The notes under the pieces were generated by a model. It did no database searches. It was not told where the DNA came from and saw only the letters and a program-made list of their open reading frames with translations. The position numbers were made by a program, and so were the translations under genes. Below, in pieces: positions 27,180 to 35,017 of a stretch of 64,000 nucleotides of DNA. This DNA comes from CAWAYR01 sp050250875 (GTDB lineage: Bacteria > Acidobacteriota > Vicinamibacteria > Vicinamibacterales > UBA2999). Each line of letters starts with the position of its first letter. Within the stretch, counting starts at the first letter, position 1. The DNA lies in contig JBFWNV010000012.1 of the NCBI GenBank assembly GCA_050250875.1, positions 42,855 to 106,854 of the forward strand, written 5' to 3'.

Positions 27180-27500
27180 ATGAATCCGTACGCGATGCTG
27201 GCATCCGGGAACGACGCAACGACGGCGTCCGCGCTCGCCGCCCGCCTGGCGGCCTGGCACGACGCGATGGTGGCGCACGAGCGGCGCCTTCGCAGCCGAC
27301 GCCCCGGTGATGTGTGCGACGACGAGTGCCCTCACGTGGAGGCCCGGACGCTGTGGGCCGAGGCCCTGGCCGCGTTTGGCGACCGCGCCCACCAGCTGTC
27401 GTTTCTGCGCTCGCGCGCGACGGACGATGCACCGCCGATCCGGACGGCATCAGCCGACGGAGGCCAAGCCGTCGGGGCGCGCGAGGAGCAGGCGGCGTGA
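27180..27500 (+). CDS. Small hypothetical protein
   Basis: Predicted 106-residue soluble protein with an alanine-rich helical centre (ALAARLAAWHDAMVAHERRLR) and two CDDEC/H-type polar residues near 45-50. The ATG at 27180 follows GAGAGAGG; an upstream in-frame start at 27081 lacks such a site. Codon third positions are G/C-rich, which supports coding. No family recognised. It lies 130 bp upstream of the CapA gene. Confidence 0.55.
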   Translation: MNPYAMLASGNDATTASALAARLAAWHDAMVAHERRLRSRRPGDVCDDECPHVEARTLWAEALAAFGDRAHQLSFLRSRATDDAPPIRTASADGGQAVGAREEQAA

Positions 27501-27630
27501 GAAGGCGTTGTGCTCTACGATGAGCCAGTGTCGCGCGCGGCTACGGAGTTGCGCGGGCCGAGACTGGAGCGGATGAGCGCCTCACTCGACCCGCGGCGAG
27601 GGGCCAGCGGCGGCGGCATTGCGGCCCGAG

Positions 27631-28755
27631 ATGATGCACGCACGCACGGTCACCATCTGTCTCGCCGGCGACGTCATGACCGGCCGCGGCGTCGATCAGA
27701 TCCTCGCCCACCCGTCGGCGCCCGAGCTGCACGAGACGTGGGTGACCGACGCGCGCGAATACGTGCGCCTGGCGGAGCAGGCGTCCGGCCCGGTGCCGCG
27801 TGGCGTCGCCGCCGAGTACATCTGGGGTGACGCCCTGGCCGAGTGCGATCGCCGGGAGCCGGCGGCGCGGCTCGTCAACCTGGAGACGAGCGTGACGCGG
27901 CGCGACGAGTACGAGCCGAAGGGCATCAACTACCGGATGCACCCGGACAACGTCGCCTGCCTGGCCGCTGCCCGGATCGACGTCTGCGTCGTCGCCAACA
28001 ACCACGTGGGCGATTACGGACGCCTGGGCCTCGTCGAGACGCTGGAGACACTCGAGCGCGCCAGCATCCGCGCCGTCGGCGCCGGACACACCCGCGACGA
28101 CGCGGCCGCACCCGTCGTGCATCGGCTCCCGGACGGCGGGCGGCTGATCATCGCTGCCTGCGCGCACGCCAGCAGTGGCGTGCCCGAGCACTGGGCCGCC
28201 ACGGCCGACACGCCGGGCGTGAGCCTGCTCGCCGAGCTGTCGGATCGCACGGCGGACGAGGTGGCGGCACGGGTGACGCGCGTCAGGGCCCCGGGCGATG
28301 TGGCAGTCGTGTCGGTGCACTGGGGGGACAACTGGGGATACGACGTGCCGCGATCGCACGTCGACTTCGCCCACCGGCTCGTCGACGGCGGCATCGACAT
28401 CGTCTACGGCCACTCGTCGCACCACGTGCGGCCGATCGAGGTGTACCGTGACCGGCTGATCCTGTACGGGTGCGGCGACCTGATCGACGACTACGAAGGG
28501 ATCGCCGGCCACGAGGCGTACCGCGACGATCTGGTACTGCTCTTCTTCCCGTCGGTGAGCGGGGTGAGCGGCGCACTCCTCGCGCTGGAGATGGTCGCGC
28601 TGCAGGTTCGGCGGATGCGCCTCGCGCGCGCCACGGCGGAAGACGCGCGGTGGCTCAGCGACACGGTCAACCGCACCAGCCGCCCGTTCGGCACCACCGT
28701 GGCGTTGACCGCGGCGGGCGTCTTGCGTTGGCATCGGCCGCAGGCGAGCGCCTGA
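27631..28755 (+). CDS. CapA family protein (poly-gamma-glutamate capsule type metallophosphatase fold)
   Basis: Protein of 374 residues of the CapA family. It has a GDVMTGRGVD motif near residue 11, NLETSVT (NxE metal-site motif), a VANNHVGDYG motif, VSVHWGDNWGY and YGHSSHHVRPIE, all hallmarks of this calcineurin-like family. No signal peptide is visible, so it is probably cytoplasmic, unlike the membrane-anchored capsule protein. No capB/capC neighbours exist, so capsule synthesis is not implied. ATG 27631 or 27634 are both possible starts; a TTG at 27619 is less likely. Confidence 0.88.
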   Translation: MMHARTVTICLAGDVMTGRGVDQILAHPSAPELHETWVTDAREYVRLAEQASGPVPRGVAAEYIWGDALAECDRREPAARLVNLETSVTRRDEYEPKGINYRMHPDNVACLAAARIDVCVVANNHVGDYGRLGLVETLETLERASIRAVGAGHTRDDAAAPVVHRLPDGGRLIIAACAHASSGVPEHWAATADTPGVSLLAELSDRTADEVAARVTRVRAPGDVAVVSVHWGDNWGYDVPRSHVDFAHRLVDGGIDIVYGHSSHHVRPIEVYRDRLILYGCGDLIDDYEGIAGHEAYRDDLVLLFFPSVSGVSGALLALEMVALQVRRMRLARATAEDARWLSDTVNRTSRPFGTTVALTAAGVLRWHRPQASA

Positions 28756-28773
28756 CGCACCGGTGTGGCGTGT

Positions 28774-28803
28774 TTGTCGGGCTGGCGTCGGTTCGGCTAC
28801 ACT
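28774..28803 (+). promoter_or_regulatory. Possible sigma-70 promoter of the secreted-protein gene
   Basis: TTGTCG at 28774-28779, an 18-bp spacer and TACACT at 28798-28803; initiation near 28810 would leave a leader of about 28 nt before the ATG at 28838. Match is partial. Confidence 0.4.
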
Positions 28804-28837
28804 CCCTCACGCAACCCCGATCAGGTGGAGGGCACCG

Positions 28838-29917
28838 ATGCATCGACCCTGTGGACGACTGATACTCACGGTGCTGCTGATGGCACTGGCGGTTCCGGTG
28901 GCGGCGCAAGTCGGCCCCGCGCCGTCGTGGGTCCTGACGACGGGGGCGGTGGACAGCTGCGTCGATGACGACGTGTTCCTGCCCGGGGTTTCGATCAACG
29001 TGCCGTCGCCCCTGTTCGCGTCGGAACGGGGGATCCTGAGCGCACCCGGATTCCCGAATCTTGGGTATACGCAGGACTCGAGCTTCCAGGGCGTGGGCGC
29101 GTTCGGCTTCACCGTCTTCACCGACCCGTACTCCCTCCCCGCGAATACGCCGCTCACGCTGAAGGTCACGACGTTCAACCAGCCGAACTTCGCGGGCGGG
29201 GCCGCCTACGTCAGCGTCCTCACCTGGAACTGCACGACCGGAGCCATCATCGACATCGGCCACGGGCCCGGCGGCACGCTGACCGGCCGCCTCGTCGACC
29301 AGATCCCCGGGGTTGGACCGATCGTACCCAACGTCGTCCTCCAGACAGTGGCGAGCGACGGCGGGACCACGCCGATCGCCAGCCTGGCCGCGTGCACCGG
29401 CGGCGCCACCACCAGCTGTGTCGGCGCGGATGGTACCTTCAGCGAACCTCACCTGCTGCCTGGCACCTATCTGCTGCGGGTGAGCGGCACCGACCCGCTG
29501 ACGAAACTGGTGAATGCCACCGTGAGCGGCGACACCGATATCGGCAACGTCGGGTTGGTGCGACGGCCGTTCGACGTCAGCGTGGCCGTGGGAGCGATTC
29601 CGGCGGCCGGGGGGCAGATTCCGGTCACGGTGCGGGTCACCACGCGGTGGGCCGTGCCGACGCTGCCGATCGTGGTGGTCCTCGATTCGCTGCAGGACAG
29701 GCCCGATACGCCGTCGCGCCCGGTCGCGCGGCAGAGCTTCAACTTCACGTGGCCGGGGGGGCTGGCCGACAGCGGTGTGGTGGGCGTTACGCAGCTGAGC
29801 GTCTCGCCGACCGACCCCGCGGGCGGCTCGCACTGCGCCACGGTGGAGATTCGCTGGCAGGCCAACCCGCAGTTCGTCCTCGGCAGCGGCGAGCACTGCT
29901 CGAACAAACAGCCATAG
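28838..29917 (+). CDS. Secreted protein with carboxypeptidase-regulatory-like segment
   Basis: Protein of 359 residues with a Sec signal peptide (MHRPCGRLILTVLLMALAVP, cleavage near AAQ). The mature part is beta-rich with few charged stretches. Residues ~150-230 (TLTGRLVDQIPG to LPGTYLLRVSG) resemble a carboxypeptidase-regulatory-like or SdrB-like beta-sandwich. Several cysteines (CVDD, WNCTTG, ACTGG, TSCVG, SHCAT, EHCSN) suggest disulfides outside the cytoplasm. GGTGGAG precedes the ATG. No catalytic motif recognised and no sortase or autotransporter signal at the C-terminus. Confidence 0.7.
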   Translation: MHRPCGRLILTVLLMALAVPVAAQVGPAPSWVLTTGAVDSCVDDDVFLPGVSINVPSPLFASERGILSAPGFPNLGYTQDSSFQGVGAFGFTVFTDPYSLPANTPLTLKVTTFNQPNFAGGAAYVSVLTWNCTTGAIIDIGHGPGGTLTGRLVDQIPGVGPIVPNVVLQTVASDGGTTPIASLAACTGGATTSCVGADGTFSEPHLLPGTYLLRVSGTDPLTKLVNATVSGDTDIGNVGLVRRPFDVSVAVGAIPAAGGQIPVTVRVTTRWAVPTLPIVVVLDSLQDRPDTPSRPVARQSFNFTWPGGLADSGVVGVTQLSVSPTDPAGGSHCATVEIRWQANPQFVLGSGEHCSNKQP

Positions 29918-30084
29918 CTCGCGTTGAGCGCGGCGACCGGGGCGCGGCGTGCATTCCGCTCCCCGGTGGCGTCGTGCTGCCGCTGGCGCGCGGCGCCCAG
30001 GCCTGAGAAGACCACCGGACCCGGGTGTGAGGCTGGGCGTCGGGTGCGTGCCACCGCGCCGCCGATCGCCGATAATGAATCCGT

Positions 30085-30867
30085 GTGATCAAGCGACGCG
30101 ACTTCCTCGGCGGCGCCGTCTGCGGGTCTGCCGCCGCTGCCGCCGGCGTGGCCGCGTGGCGGGCGCGCGACGCGCCGCCCGCACCCTCGGCGCCACCGCC
30201 GCAGCCGCCGCCCCTGCCGGAACACGCCCGCCTCAGCTTCTCGCAACAGGGCGAGGACATCGTCCTGTTCCATGCGCTGCACGAAATGCTGAAGATCACG
30301 GCGCCGACCTACCTGGACATCGGCGCCGCGTATCCAGTGCGCGGCAACAACACCTATCTCCTGTACACCACCGGCGCGCGCGGCGTCCTGGTCGAGCCGA
30401 ATCCCGCGCTCGCCGCCGAGTTGCGCCTGAAGCGTCCCGGCGACACCGTGATCGAGGCCGGCATCGGCGTCGACGACGTGGCCGAGGCGGACTACTACGA
30501 GATCAAGGGCAATCCGATGCTCAACACGTTCTCGGCCGCGCAGGTCGCCCGTCTCCAGCGCGGCCAGACCGAGAGCGTCGTCGAACGCGTGGTGAAGAAG
30601 CCGCTCCTCGACCTCAACCGCGTGATCGCCGAGCGGCTGGGACGGGCTCCCGACCTGTTGTCCACCGACGTCGAAGGCCTCGACCACGCCATCATCCGCA
30701 CCCTCGACCTGGCGCGGTTCCGTCCGGCCGTCATCTGTGCCGAGGTGGTGCCGGCGACGAATTCGGGGCGCCTGTCGGCGACGACCAGATACCTGGCGTC
30801 GCGGGGCTACGTGCCGCGCGGTGGCTCGATGTACAACACCGTCTACCTGGATGCCCGCCGGCTGTGA
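30085..30867 (+). CDS. FkbM-family methyltransferase with Tat signal
   Basis: Protein of 260 residues. The start is a twin-arginine signal (IKRRDFLGGAVCGSAAAAAG), then a proline-rich linker (about 30-45). An FkbM-like SAM methyltransferase fold follows: YLDIGAAYPVRGNNTYLL (SAM loop), GVLVEPNPALAAELR, and STDVEGLDHAIIRTLD. FkbM enzymes O-methylate sugars or other metabolites and are normally cytoplasmic; export would be odd because SAM is cytoplasmic. The GTG start at 30085 is preceded by GATAAT at 30071-30076, about 9 nt upstream, so the transcript could be nearly leaderless. No glycan cluster is adjacent. Confidence 0.85.
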   Translation: MIKRRDFLGGAVCGSAAAAAGVAAWRARDAPPAPSAPPPQPPPLPEHARLSFSQQGEDIVLFHALHEMLKITAPTYLDIGAAYPVRGNNTYLLYTTGARGVLVEPNPALAAELRLKRPGDTVIEAGIGVDDVAEADYYEIKGNPMLNTFSAAQVARLQRGQTESVVERVVKKPLLDLNRVIAERLGRAPDLLSTDVEGLDHAIIRTLDLARFRPAVICAEVVPATNSGRLSATTRYLASRGYVPRGGSMYNTVYLDARRL

Positions 30868-30909
30868 TCCTCGCCGTCGGCGGGCGCATCGACCGCACGT
30901 GAGGACGTC

Positions 30910-31497
30910 ATGGCCGCGAAGACCCGCAGCACGCACGCCAGGAAGTTGTCGGCGGAACAGCGCGACGAACTGCTCAGCACGCTGAAGGACCGGTTCGATC
31001 GACACCGCGCCCGGCACCAGGGCCTCGACTGGGACACGGTGCAGGCCCGGCTCACCGCGCCGTCCAACGCCGCGAAGCTCTGGTCGCTCAGCGAAATGGA
31101 ACGCACCGGTGGCGAGCCGGATGTCGTCGCTCGCGACGCGAAGACCGGCGAGTGCCTGTTCGTCGACTGCTCGGCCGAGAGTCCGAGCGGCCGGCGGAGC
31201 GTGTGTTACGACGGCGAGGCGCTGGCGGCGCGCAAGGAACACAAGCCGCGCACCAGCGCCGTCGAGATGGCCGAGGCCATGGGCATCGCGCTGCTGACCG
31301 AGGCGCAGTACCGTGAACTGCAGGCGCTGGGCGAGTTCGACACCAAGACCTCGAGCTGGGTGAGCACCCCGGCCGACATCCGAACCCTGGGCGGGGCGGT
31401 CTTCTGCGATCGCCGGTACGGCCGCGTGTTCCTCTACCACAACGGCGCGGAGTCGTACTACGCGGCCCGAGGATTCCGCGCCGCGTTGACGGTCTGA
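30910..31497 (+). CDS. DUF4256 family protein
   Basis: Soluble protein of 195 residues matching the DUF4256 family: LKDRFDRHRARHQGLDW near the N-terminus, LWSLSEMERTGGEPDVV, CSAESPSGRRSVCYDGEAL, and a C-terminal FLYHNGAESYYAARGFR. Function unknown in the family. Length is typical and the gene looks intact. It lies 42 bp after the FkbM gene on the same strand and converges on the VOC gene. Confidence 0.88.
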   Translation: MAAKTRSTHARKLSAEQRDELLSTLKDRFDRHRARHQGLDWDTVQARLTAPSNAAKLWSLSEMERTGGEPDVVARDAKTGECLFVDCSAESPSGRRSVCYDGEALAARKEHKPRTSAVEMAEAMGIALLTEAQYRELQALGEFDTKTSSWVSTPADIRTLGGAVFCDRRYGRVFLYHNGAESYYAARGFRAALTV

Positions 31498-31537
31498 GGG
31501 TGGTCCGTCCTCGCGCCGGCGCCGGCCTGCCCGGTCG

Positions 31538-31918
31538 CTATGTCGTGCCGGCGGCCGGCGCGCCGAAGGCGAGCAGCCGCCCGTCGCAGTCCTTGACGAC
31601 GAACTCGCGGGCGCCCCACGGCGTGTCGGCCAGTTCGCGCGTGACCTCGACGTCGCGGCGCCCGAACTCCGCGAACAGCGCGTCGGCGTCCTCGACCGAC
31701 AGGTAGGCGTCGAGCAGCTCGTCGTCGTACTTGTCGGGGTTCGGCGTCGGCGCCGCGGCGCATCGGAAGTGGATGCGGTGCCCGTCGCGCTCGACGATGG
31801 CGTAGACCGGCGGCTCCTGCCAGGTGCCGACGCAGGCGAAGCCGAGCTTCTCCTCGTAGTAGGCGAGTGTCGCCGCCAGGTCGGTGGCGAAGAACTGCGG
31901 CGCGATGCGCTGGATCAC
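31538..31918 (-). CDS. VOC-superfamily (glyoxalase/bleomycin-resistance-like) protein
   Basis: Protein of 126 residues with the paired beta-alpha-beta-beta-beta modules of the vicinal-oxygen-chelate fold. It begins with ATDLAATLAYYEEKLGF; a histidine in HRIHFRC and the C-terminal WGAREFVVKDCDGRLLAFG supply likely ligand positions. The substrate cannot be inferred. It is 9 bp downstream of tldE and probably the last gene of the tldD-tldE operon. Confidence 0.85.
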   Translation of the reverse strand: MIQRIAPQFFATDLAATLAYYEEKLGFACVGTWQEPPVYAIVERDGHRIHFRCAAAPTPNPDKYDDELLDAYLSVEDADALFAEFGRRDVEVTRELADTPWGAREFVVKDCDGRLLAFGAPAAGTT

Positions 31919-31927
31919 GACCGACTC

Positions 31928-33259
31928 CTAGATGGCGTCCGAGATCGACGTGAACGCGAACGACGACAGGCGCAGGGCCGGGACCATGAACGGCGACAGC
32001 CGACGCGGCGCGCCGATGGCTTCGACGTTCCACGGCGCCAGCATCGCCAGCACGCTCTGGTTGAAGCGCAGGTTGCGCACCGGATGGCGCACCTGCCCGT
32101 TCTCGACCCACCACAGCCCGTCGCGAGTCAGCCCGGTCAGCATGAGCGTGCGCGGATCGATGAGCCGCACGTACCAGAACCGGGAGATCACCAGGCCGCG
32201 CTTCATGCCCGCGATCATGGCCTCGAGGCTCACCGGGGCCTGGGTGCTCTCGAGGATGTAGTTCACCGGGCCCGGCGTCGGCTCGCGTTTGCGCTCCTGG
32301 GCCCAGAAGCGCGTGTACTCGAGCTGCTCGAGGACGCCGGCCTTCACCAGCGACAGCCGCTCCGCCGGCACGCCCTCGGCGGTCGTCGGCACCGCCGGCA
32401 TCTCCGGGTGCATGGGATCGCTGTAGAGGTTCAGGCGTTCGCTGTAGAGCGCCTCGCCGACCTTCGTCGTGCCGTCTTTGCCGGCATAGGCGCTGCGGCC
32501 CTCGTCGGCGTTCCTGGCGTCGAAGCTGGCGGTCAGGAACCCGAGCAGGTCGGCGACGGCCTGCGGCTCGAGGATGACGGGATAGACGCCGGGTTCGATC
32601 GGCTTGGGGTGCTGCGAGCGCACCGCCTTGTCCACGGCCTGGCGGGCGATGGCCGGCACGTCGAGCCGGCCGAGATCGAAGTGATCGCCGGCGAAGTACC
32701 CCGAGCCGGTGCCGTCGGCGCTCCTCGCCGTCACGCTGAACGCCGCCTCGCTCGAGCGGGCGTAACGGCGGTTGCCGTTGGCGGTGGCCACCGCCGTGGC
32801 CGAGGCCCGGGCGCTGTGGAAGCCGGCACCGGTCACCTTCGCGGCGCGGCAGGCCGCCAAGGCGGCGTCGAGCGCCACCGCCCGCGCCATCAGGTTGACC
32901 TCGGCCGTCGCCTCGGCGAAGCCGCGCTCCGGCGCATACGTGAGCGGGCCGAGCGTCGGCACGTACTCCCGCTGCACCGGCGACACCCGCGCGATCTGCA
33001 CGGCCTCGTCGGCCAGCACCCGCAGCGCGTCGGCGCCGCCATCGGCGCCGGTGGCGGCGCCGCGCCGTCGGCCGACCCACACCGTGGCGGTGACGGCGAG
33101 GTTCTCGGCCCGGCCGCTGGTGGTGACGCGGTTCTCGGCGACGCGGGCGTGCGACTCCACCGTGCTCTGCACCGCCACGGCGGCGTCGTCGGCGCCAGCC
33201 GCCTTCGCGTGCGCCAGCACGGTCTCGCAGATCGTCAGTGAATCGTCGCGGCCCAGCAT
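31928..33259 (-). CDS. tldE: TldE/PmbA family metalloprotease partner subunit
   Basis: Protein of 443 residues of the TldE (PmbA) family, which with TldD forms a heteromeric metallopeptidase degrading unfolded peptides (microcin B17 maturation, CcdA turnover). The central domain shows VILEPQAVADLLGFL and the C-terminal domain DPRTLMLTGLTRDGLWWVENG. As expected for TldE, there is no HExxxH site. The ATG at 33259 shares one base with the tldD stop (TGATG), indicating coupled translation. No signal peptide is present, in contrast to its partner. Confidence 0.92.
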   Translation of the reverse strand: MLGRDDSLTICETVLAHAKAAGADDAAVAVQSTVESHARVAENRVTTSGRAENLAVTATVWVGRRRGAATGADGGADALRVLADEAVQIARVSPVQREYVPTLGPLTYAPERGFAEATAEVNLMARAVALDAALAACRAAKVTGAGFHSARASATAVATANGNRRYARSSEAAFSVTARSADGTGSGYFAGDHFDLGRLDVPAIARQAVDKAVRSQHPKPIEPGVYPVILEPQAVADLLGFLTASFDARNADEGRSAYAGKDGTTKVGEALYSERLNLYSDPMHPEMPAVPTTAEGVPAERLSLVKAGVLEQLEYTRFWAQERKREPTPGPVNYILESTQAPVSLEAMIAGMKRGLVISRFWYVRLIDPRTLMLTGLTRDGLWWVENGQVRHPVRNLRFNQSVLAMLAPWNVEAIGAPRRLSPFMVPALRLSSFAFTSISDAI

Positions 33260-34827
33260 CACGCCGCTCCGGTGTTGAGCACCGTCACGTTGCGGAACCG
33301 CGCCGGCGGGCAGCCGTGGCTCACGGCATTGGTCTGGCCAGGCTCCCCCTTGCCATCGGCCGAGGTGCCCCACAGGCGGTAGCTGGCCGGGCCGCCGATG
33401 CCGTCGCACGACGCCCAGAAGTCAGGCGTCCGCGACTGATAGGCGCCGTCGCGCACCATGGCGCCGAGCCTGCCGTTGACGATCTCGCGGATCACCGCGC
33501 CGCCGAACTGGAAGTTGTAGCGCTGCTGGTCGATCGACGACACGCCGCGGCCGACCACGTAGAGCCCGCGCGTGATGCCGGCGAAGAGGTCGTCGAGCGT
33601 CACCTCGGTCGCCGCCGGCTGCAGCGAGACGTTCGGCATGCGCGGGAACGGCACGCTCGACCAGTCGTCGGCGTGCAGGCAGCCGTGCGAGCGGGTCTGC
33701 CCGACCAGCGGCGCCAGCTCGCGCGTCGTCTGCCAGTCCACGAACTGGCCGTCGCGCACCAGGTGCCAGCGGTCGGCCTTCACGCCTTCGTCGTCGTAGC
33801 CGGTCGTCGCCAGCCCGCCCGGCTGGGTGCGGTCGGCGACCAGGTTGACGATCGGCGCGCCGAACGTCAGCCGCCCGGCGTCGGTGGGCTTCACGAAACT
33901 GGTGCCGGCCATGTTCGCTTCCCAGCCCAGCGCGCGGTCGAGCTCGGTGGAGTGGCCCACCGACTCGTGGATGGCGAGGAACAGCTGCGACGGATCGACC
34001 ACGAGATCGTAGCGGCCCGGCACCGCCGGCTTGGCCTTCAGCTTCTCGACCACCTCGTGGCCGGCCCGCTCGGCGTCCTCCAGCCAGGGGGAATCCTCCA
34101 CGTACTCGTAACCGAGGAGCCTGGCGCGATCGACGACGGCGCGGGTCTGGAAGTCGCCGGCCGCCCGGTCGGCGGCCGTCGTCGTGAACTGGGGATAGGT
34201 GCGCACCAGCCGCTGGGTGATGCGCGAGCCCTCGCTCGACGCGAAGTACTTCTGCTCGTCGACGAACAGCAGCTGCGAGCTGACGAAGCTCACGCCGGGC
34301 ACCGCGAGCGCCCGCTCGTTGAGCGCCATCAGGAACCCGATCTTGGTGTCGAGCGGCACCTCGAAGGGATCGCGGCGGATCGGGTTGGACCAGGTCGTGA
34401 CCACCGTCTCGGCATCGGCCAGCACGACCTTGCGGGTGGCCAGCATCGCGTTGGCCTTCGCGATCGCCACCGCCTGATTGGCCGCCGCCCGCGCCGCCGC
34501 CGGTTCCAGCCGGTTGGTGGCGGCAAAGCCCCAGGCGCCGTTCACCAGCACCCGCAGCCCGAAGCCGCGGGTGGTCGAGCGCGAGACGTTCTGCACCTGC
34601 CGCTCACGGGTGGCGATCGACTCGCGGCGGTAGCGGTTGACGCGGATGTCGGCGTAGGATGCGCCCTGGGCGACGGCGCGGCGGATCGCTTCCGCGGCGA
34701 CCTCGGCCGCGACGTCGTCGGCCGGCCCCGCCTGCAGCAGGTCGGCCCACGCCGGCACGGCGCGAGCGGCGAGCAGGGCGGTGCCGGTCGCGACGAAGGC
34801 CCGGCGGGAGAGCGACGGCAGCGCCAT
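33259..34827 (-). CDS. tldD: TldD family zinc metallopeptidase with Tat signal
   Basis: Catalytic TldD subunit, 522 residues. The active-site motif HESVGH lies in LAIHESVGHSTELDRALG, and YDDEGV plus the C-terminal CDGIGGPASYRLWGTSADG fit the family. The N-terminus SLSRRAFVATGTALLAARAVPAWA is a close match to a twin-arginine signal. Predicted export to the periplasm differs from the cytoplasmic E. coli TldD. It is the first gene of the operon with tldE and a VOC gene, divergent from groEL with 190 bp between. Confidence 0.93.
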   Translation of the reverse strand: MALPSLSRRAFVATGTALLAARAVPAWADLLQAGPADDVAAEVAAEAIRRAVAQGASYADIRVNRYRRESIATRERQVQNVSRSTTRGFGLRVLVNGAWGFAATNRLEPAAARAAANQAVAIAKANAMLATRKVVLADAETVVTTWSNPIRRDPFEVPLDTKIGFLMALNERALAVPGVSFVSSQLLFVDEQKYFASSEGSRITQRLVRTYPQFTTTAADRAAGDFQTRAVVDRARLLGYEYVEDSPWLEDAERAGHEVVEKLKAKPAVPGRYDLVVDPSQLFLAIHESVGHSTELDRALGWEANMAGTSFVKPTDAGRLTFGAPIVNLVADRTQPGGLATTGYDDEGVKADRWHLVRDGQFVDWQTTRELAPLVGQTRSHGCLHADDWSSVPFPRMPNVSLQPAATEVTLDDLFAGITRGLYVVGRGVSSIDQQRYNFQFGGAVIREIVNGRLGAMVRDGAYQSRTPDFWASCDGIGGPASYRLWGTSADGKGEPGQTNAVSHGCPPARFRNVTVLNTGAA

Positions 34828-35017
34828 GGGCGGCGATTATACGCACGCCCGCGGCGGCGACGTCCGGGCGGAAAAGTCCACCTCGGGCGCAGGCTTCCCC
34901 GCGACCGTGGAACCGGCGCCGGCCGCCGGAGACGGCGACGCCGCGCCGCCCGACGGCTCGACGGTTGGCGGGCCCTTTGCACGATCCACCGGCGGTCTGG
35001 CTTGGCGCGAGGACGAG

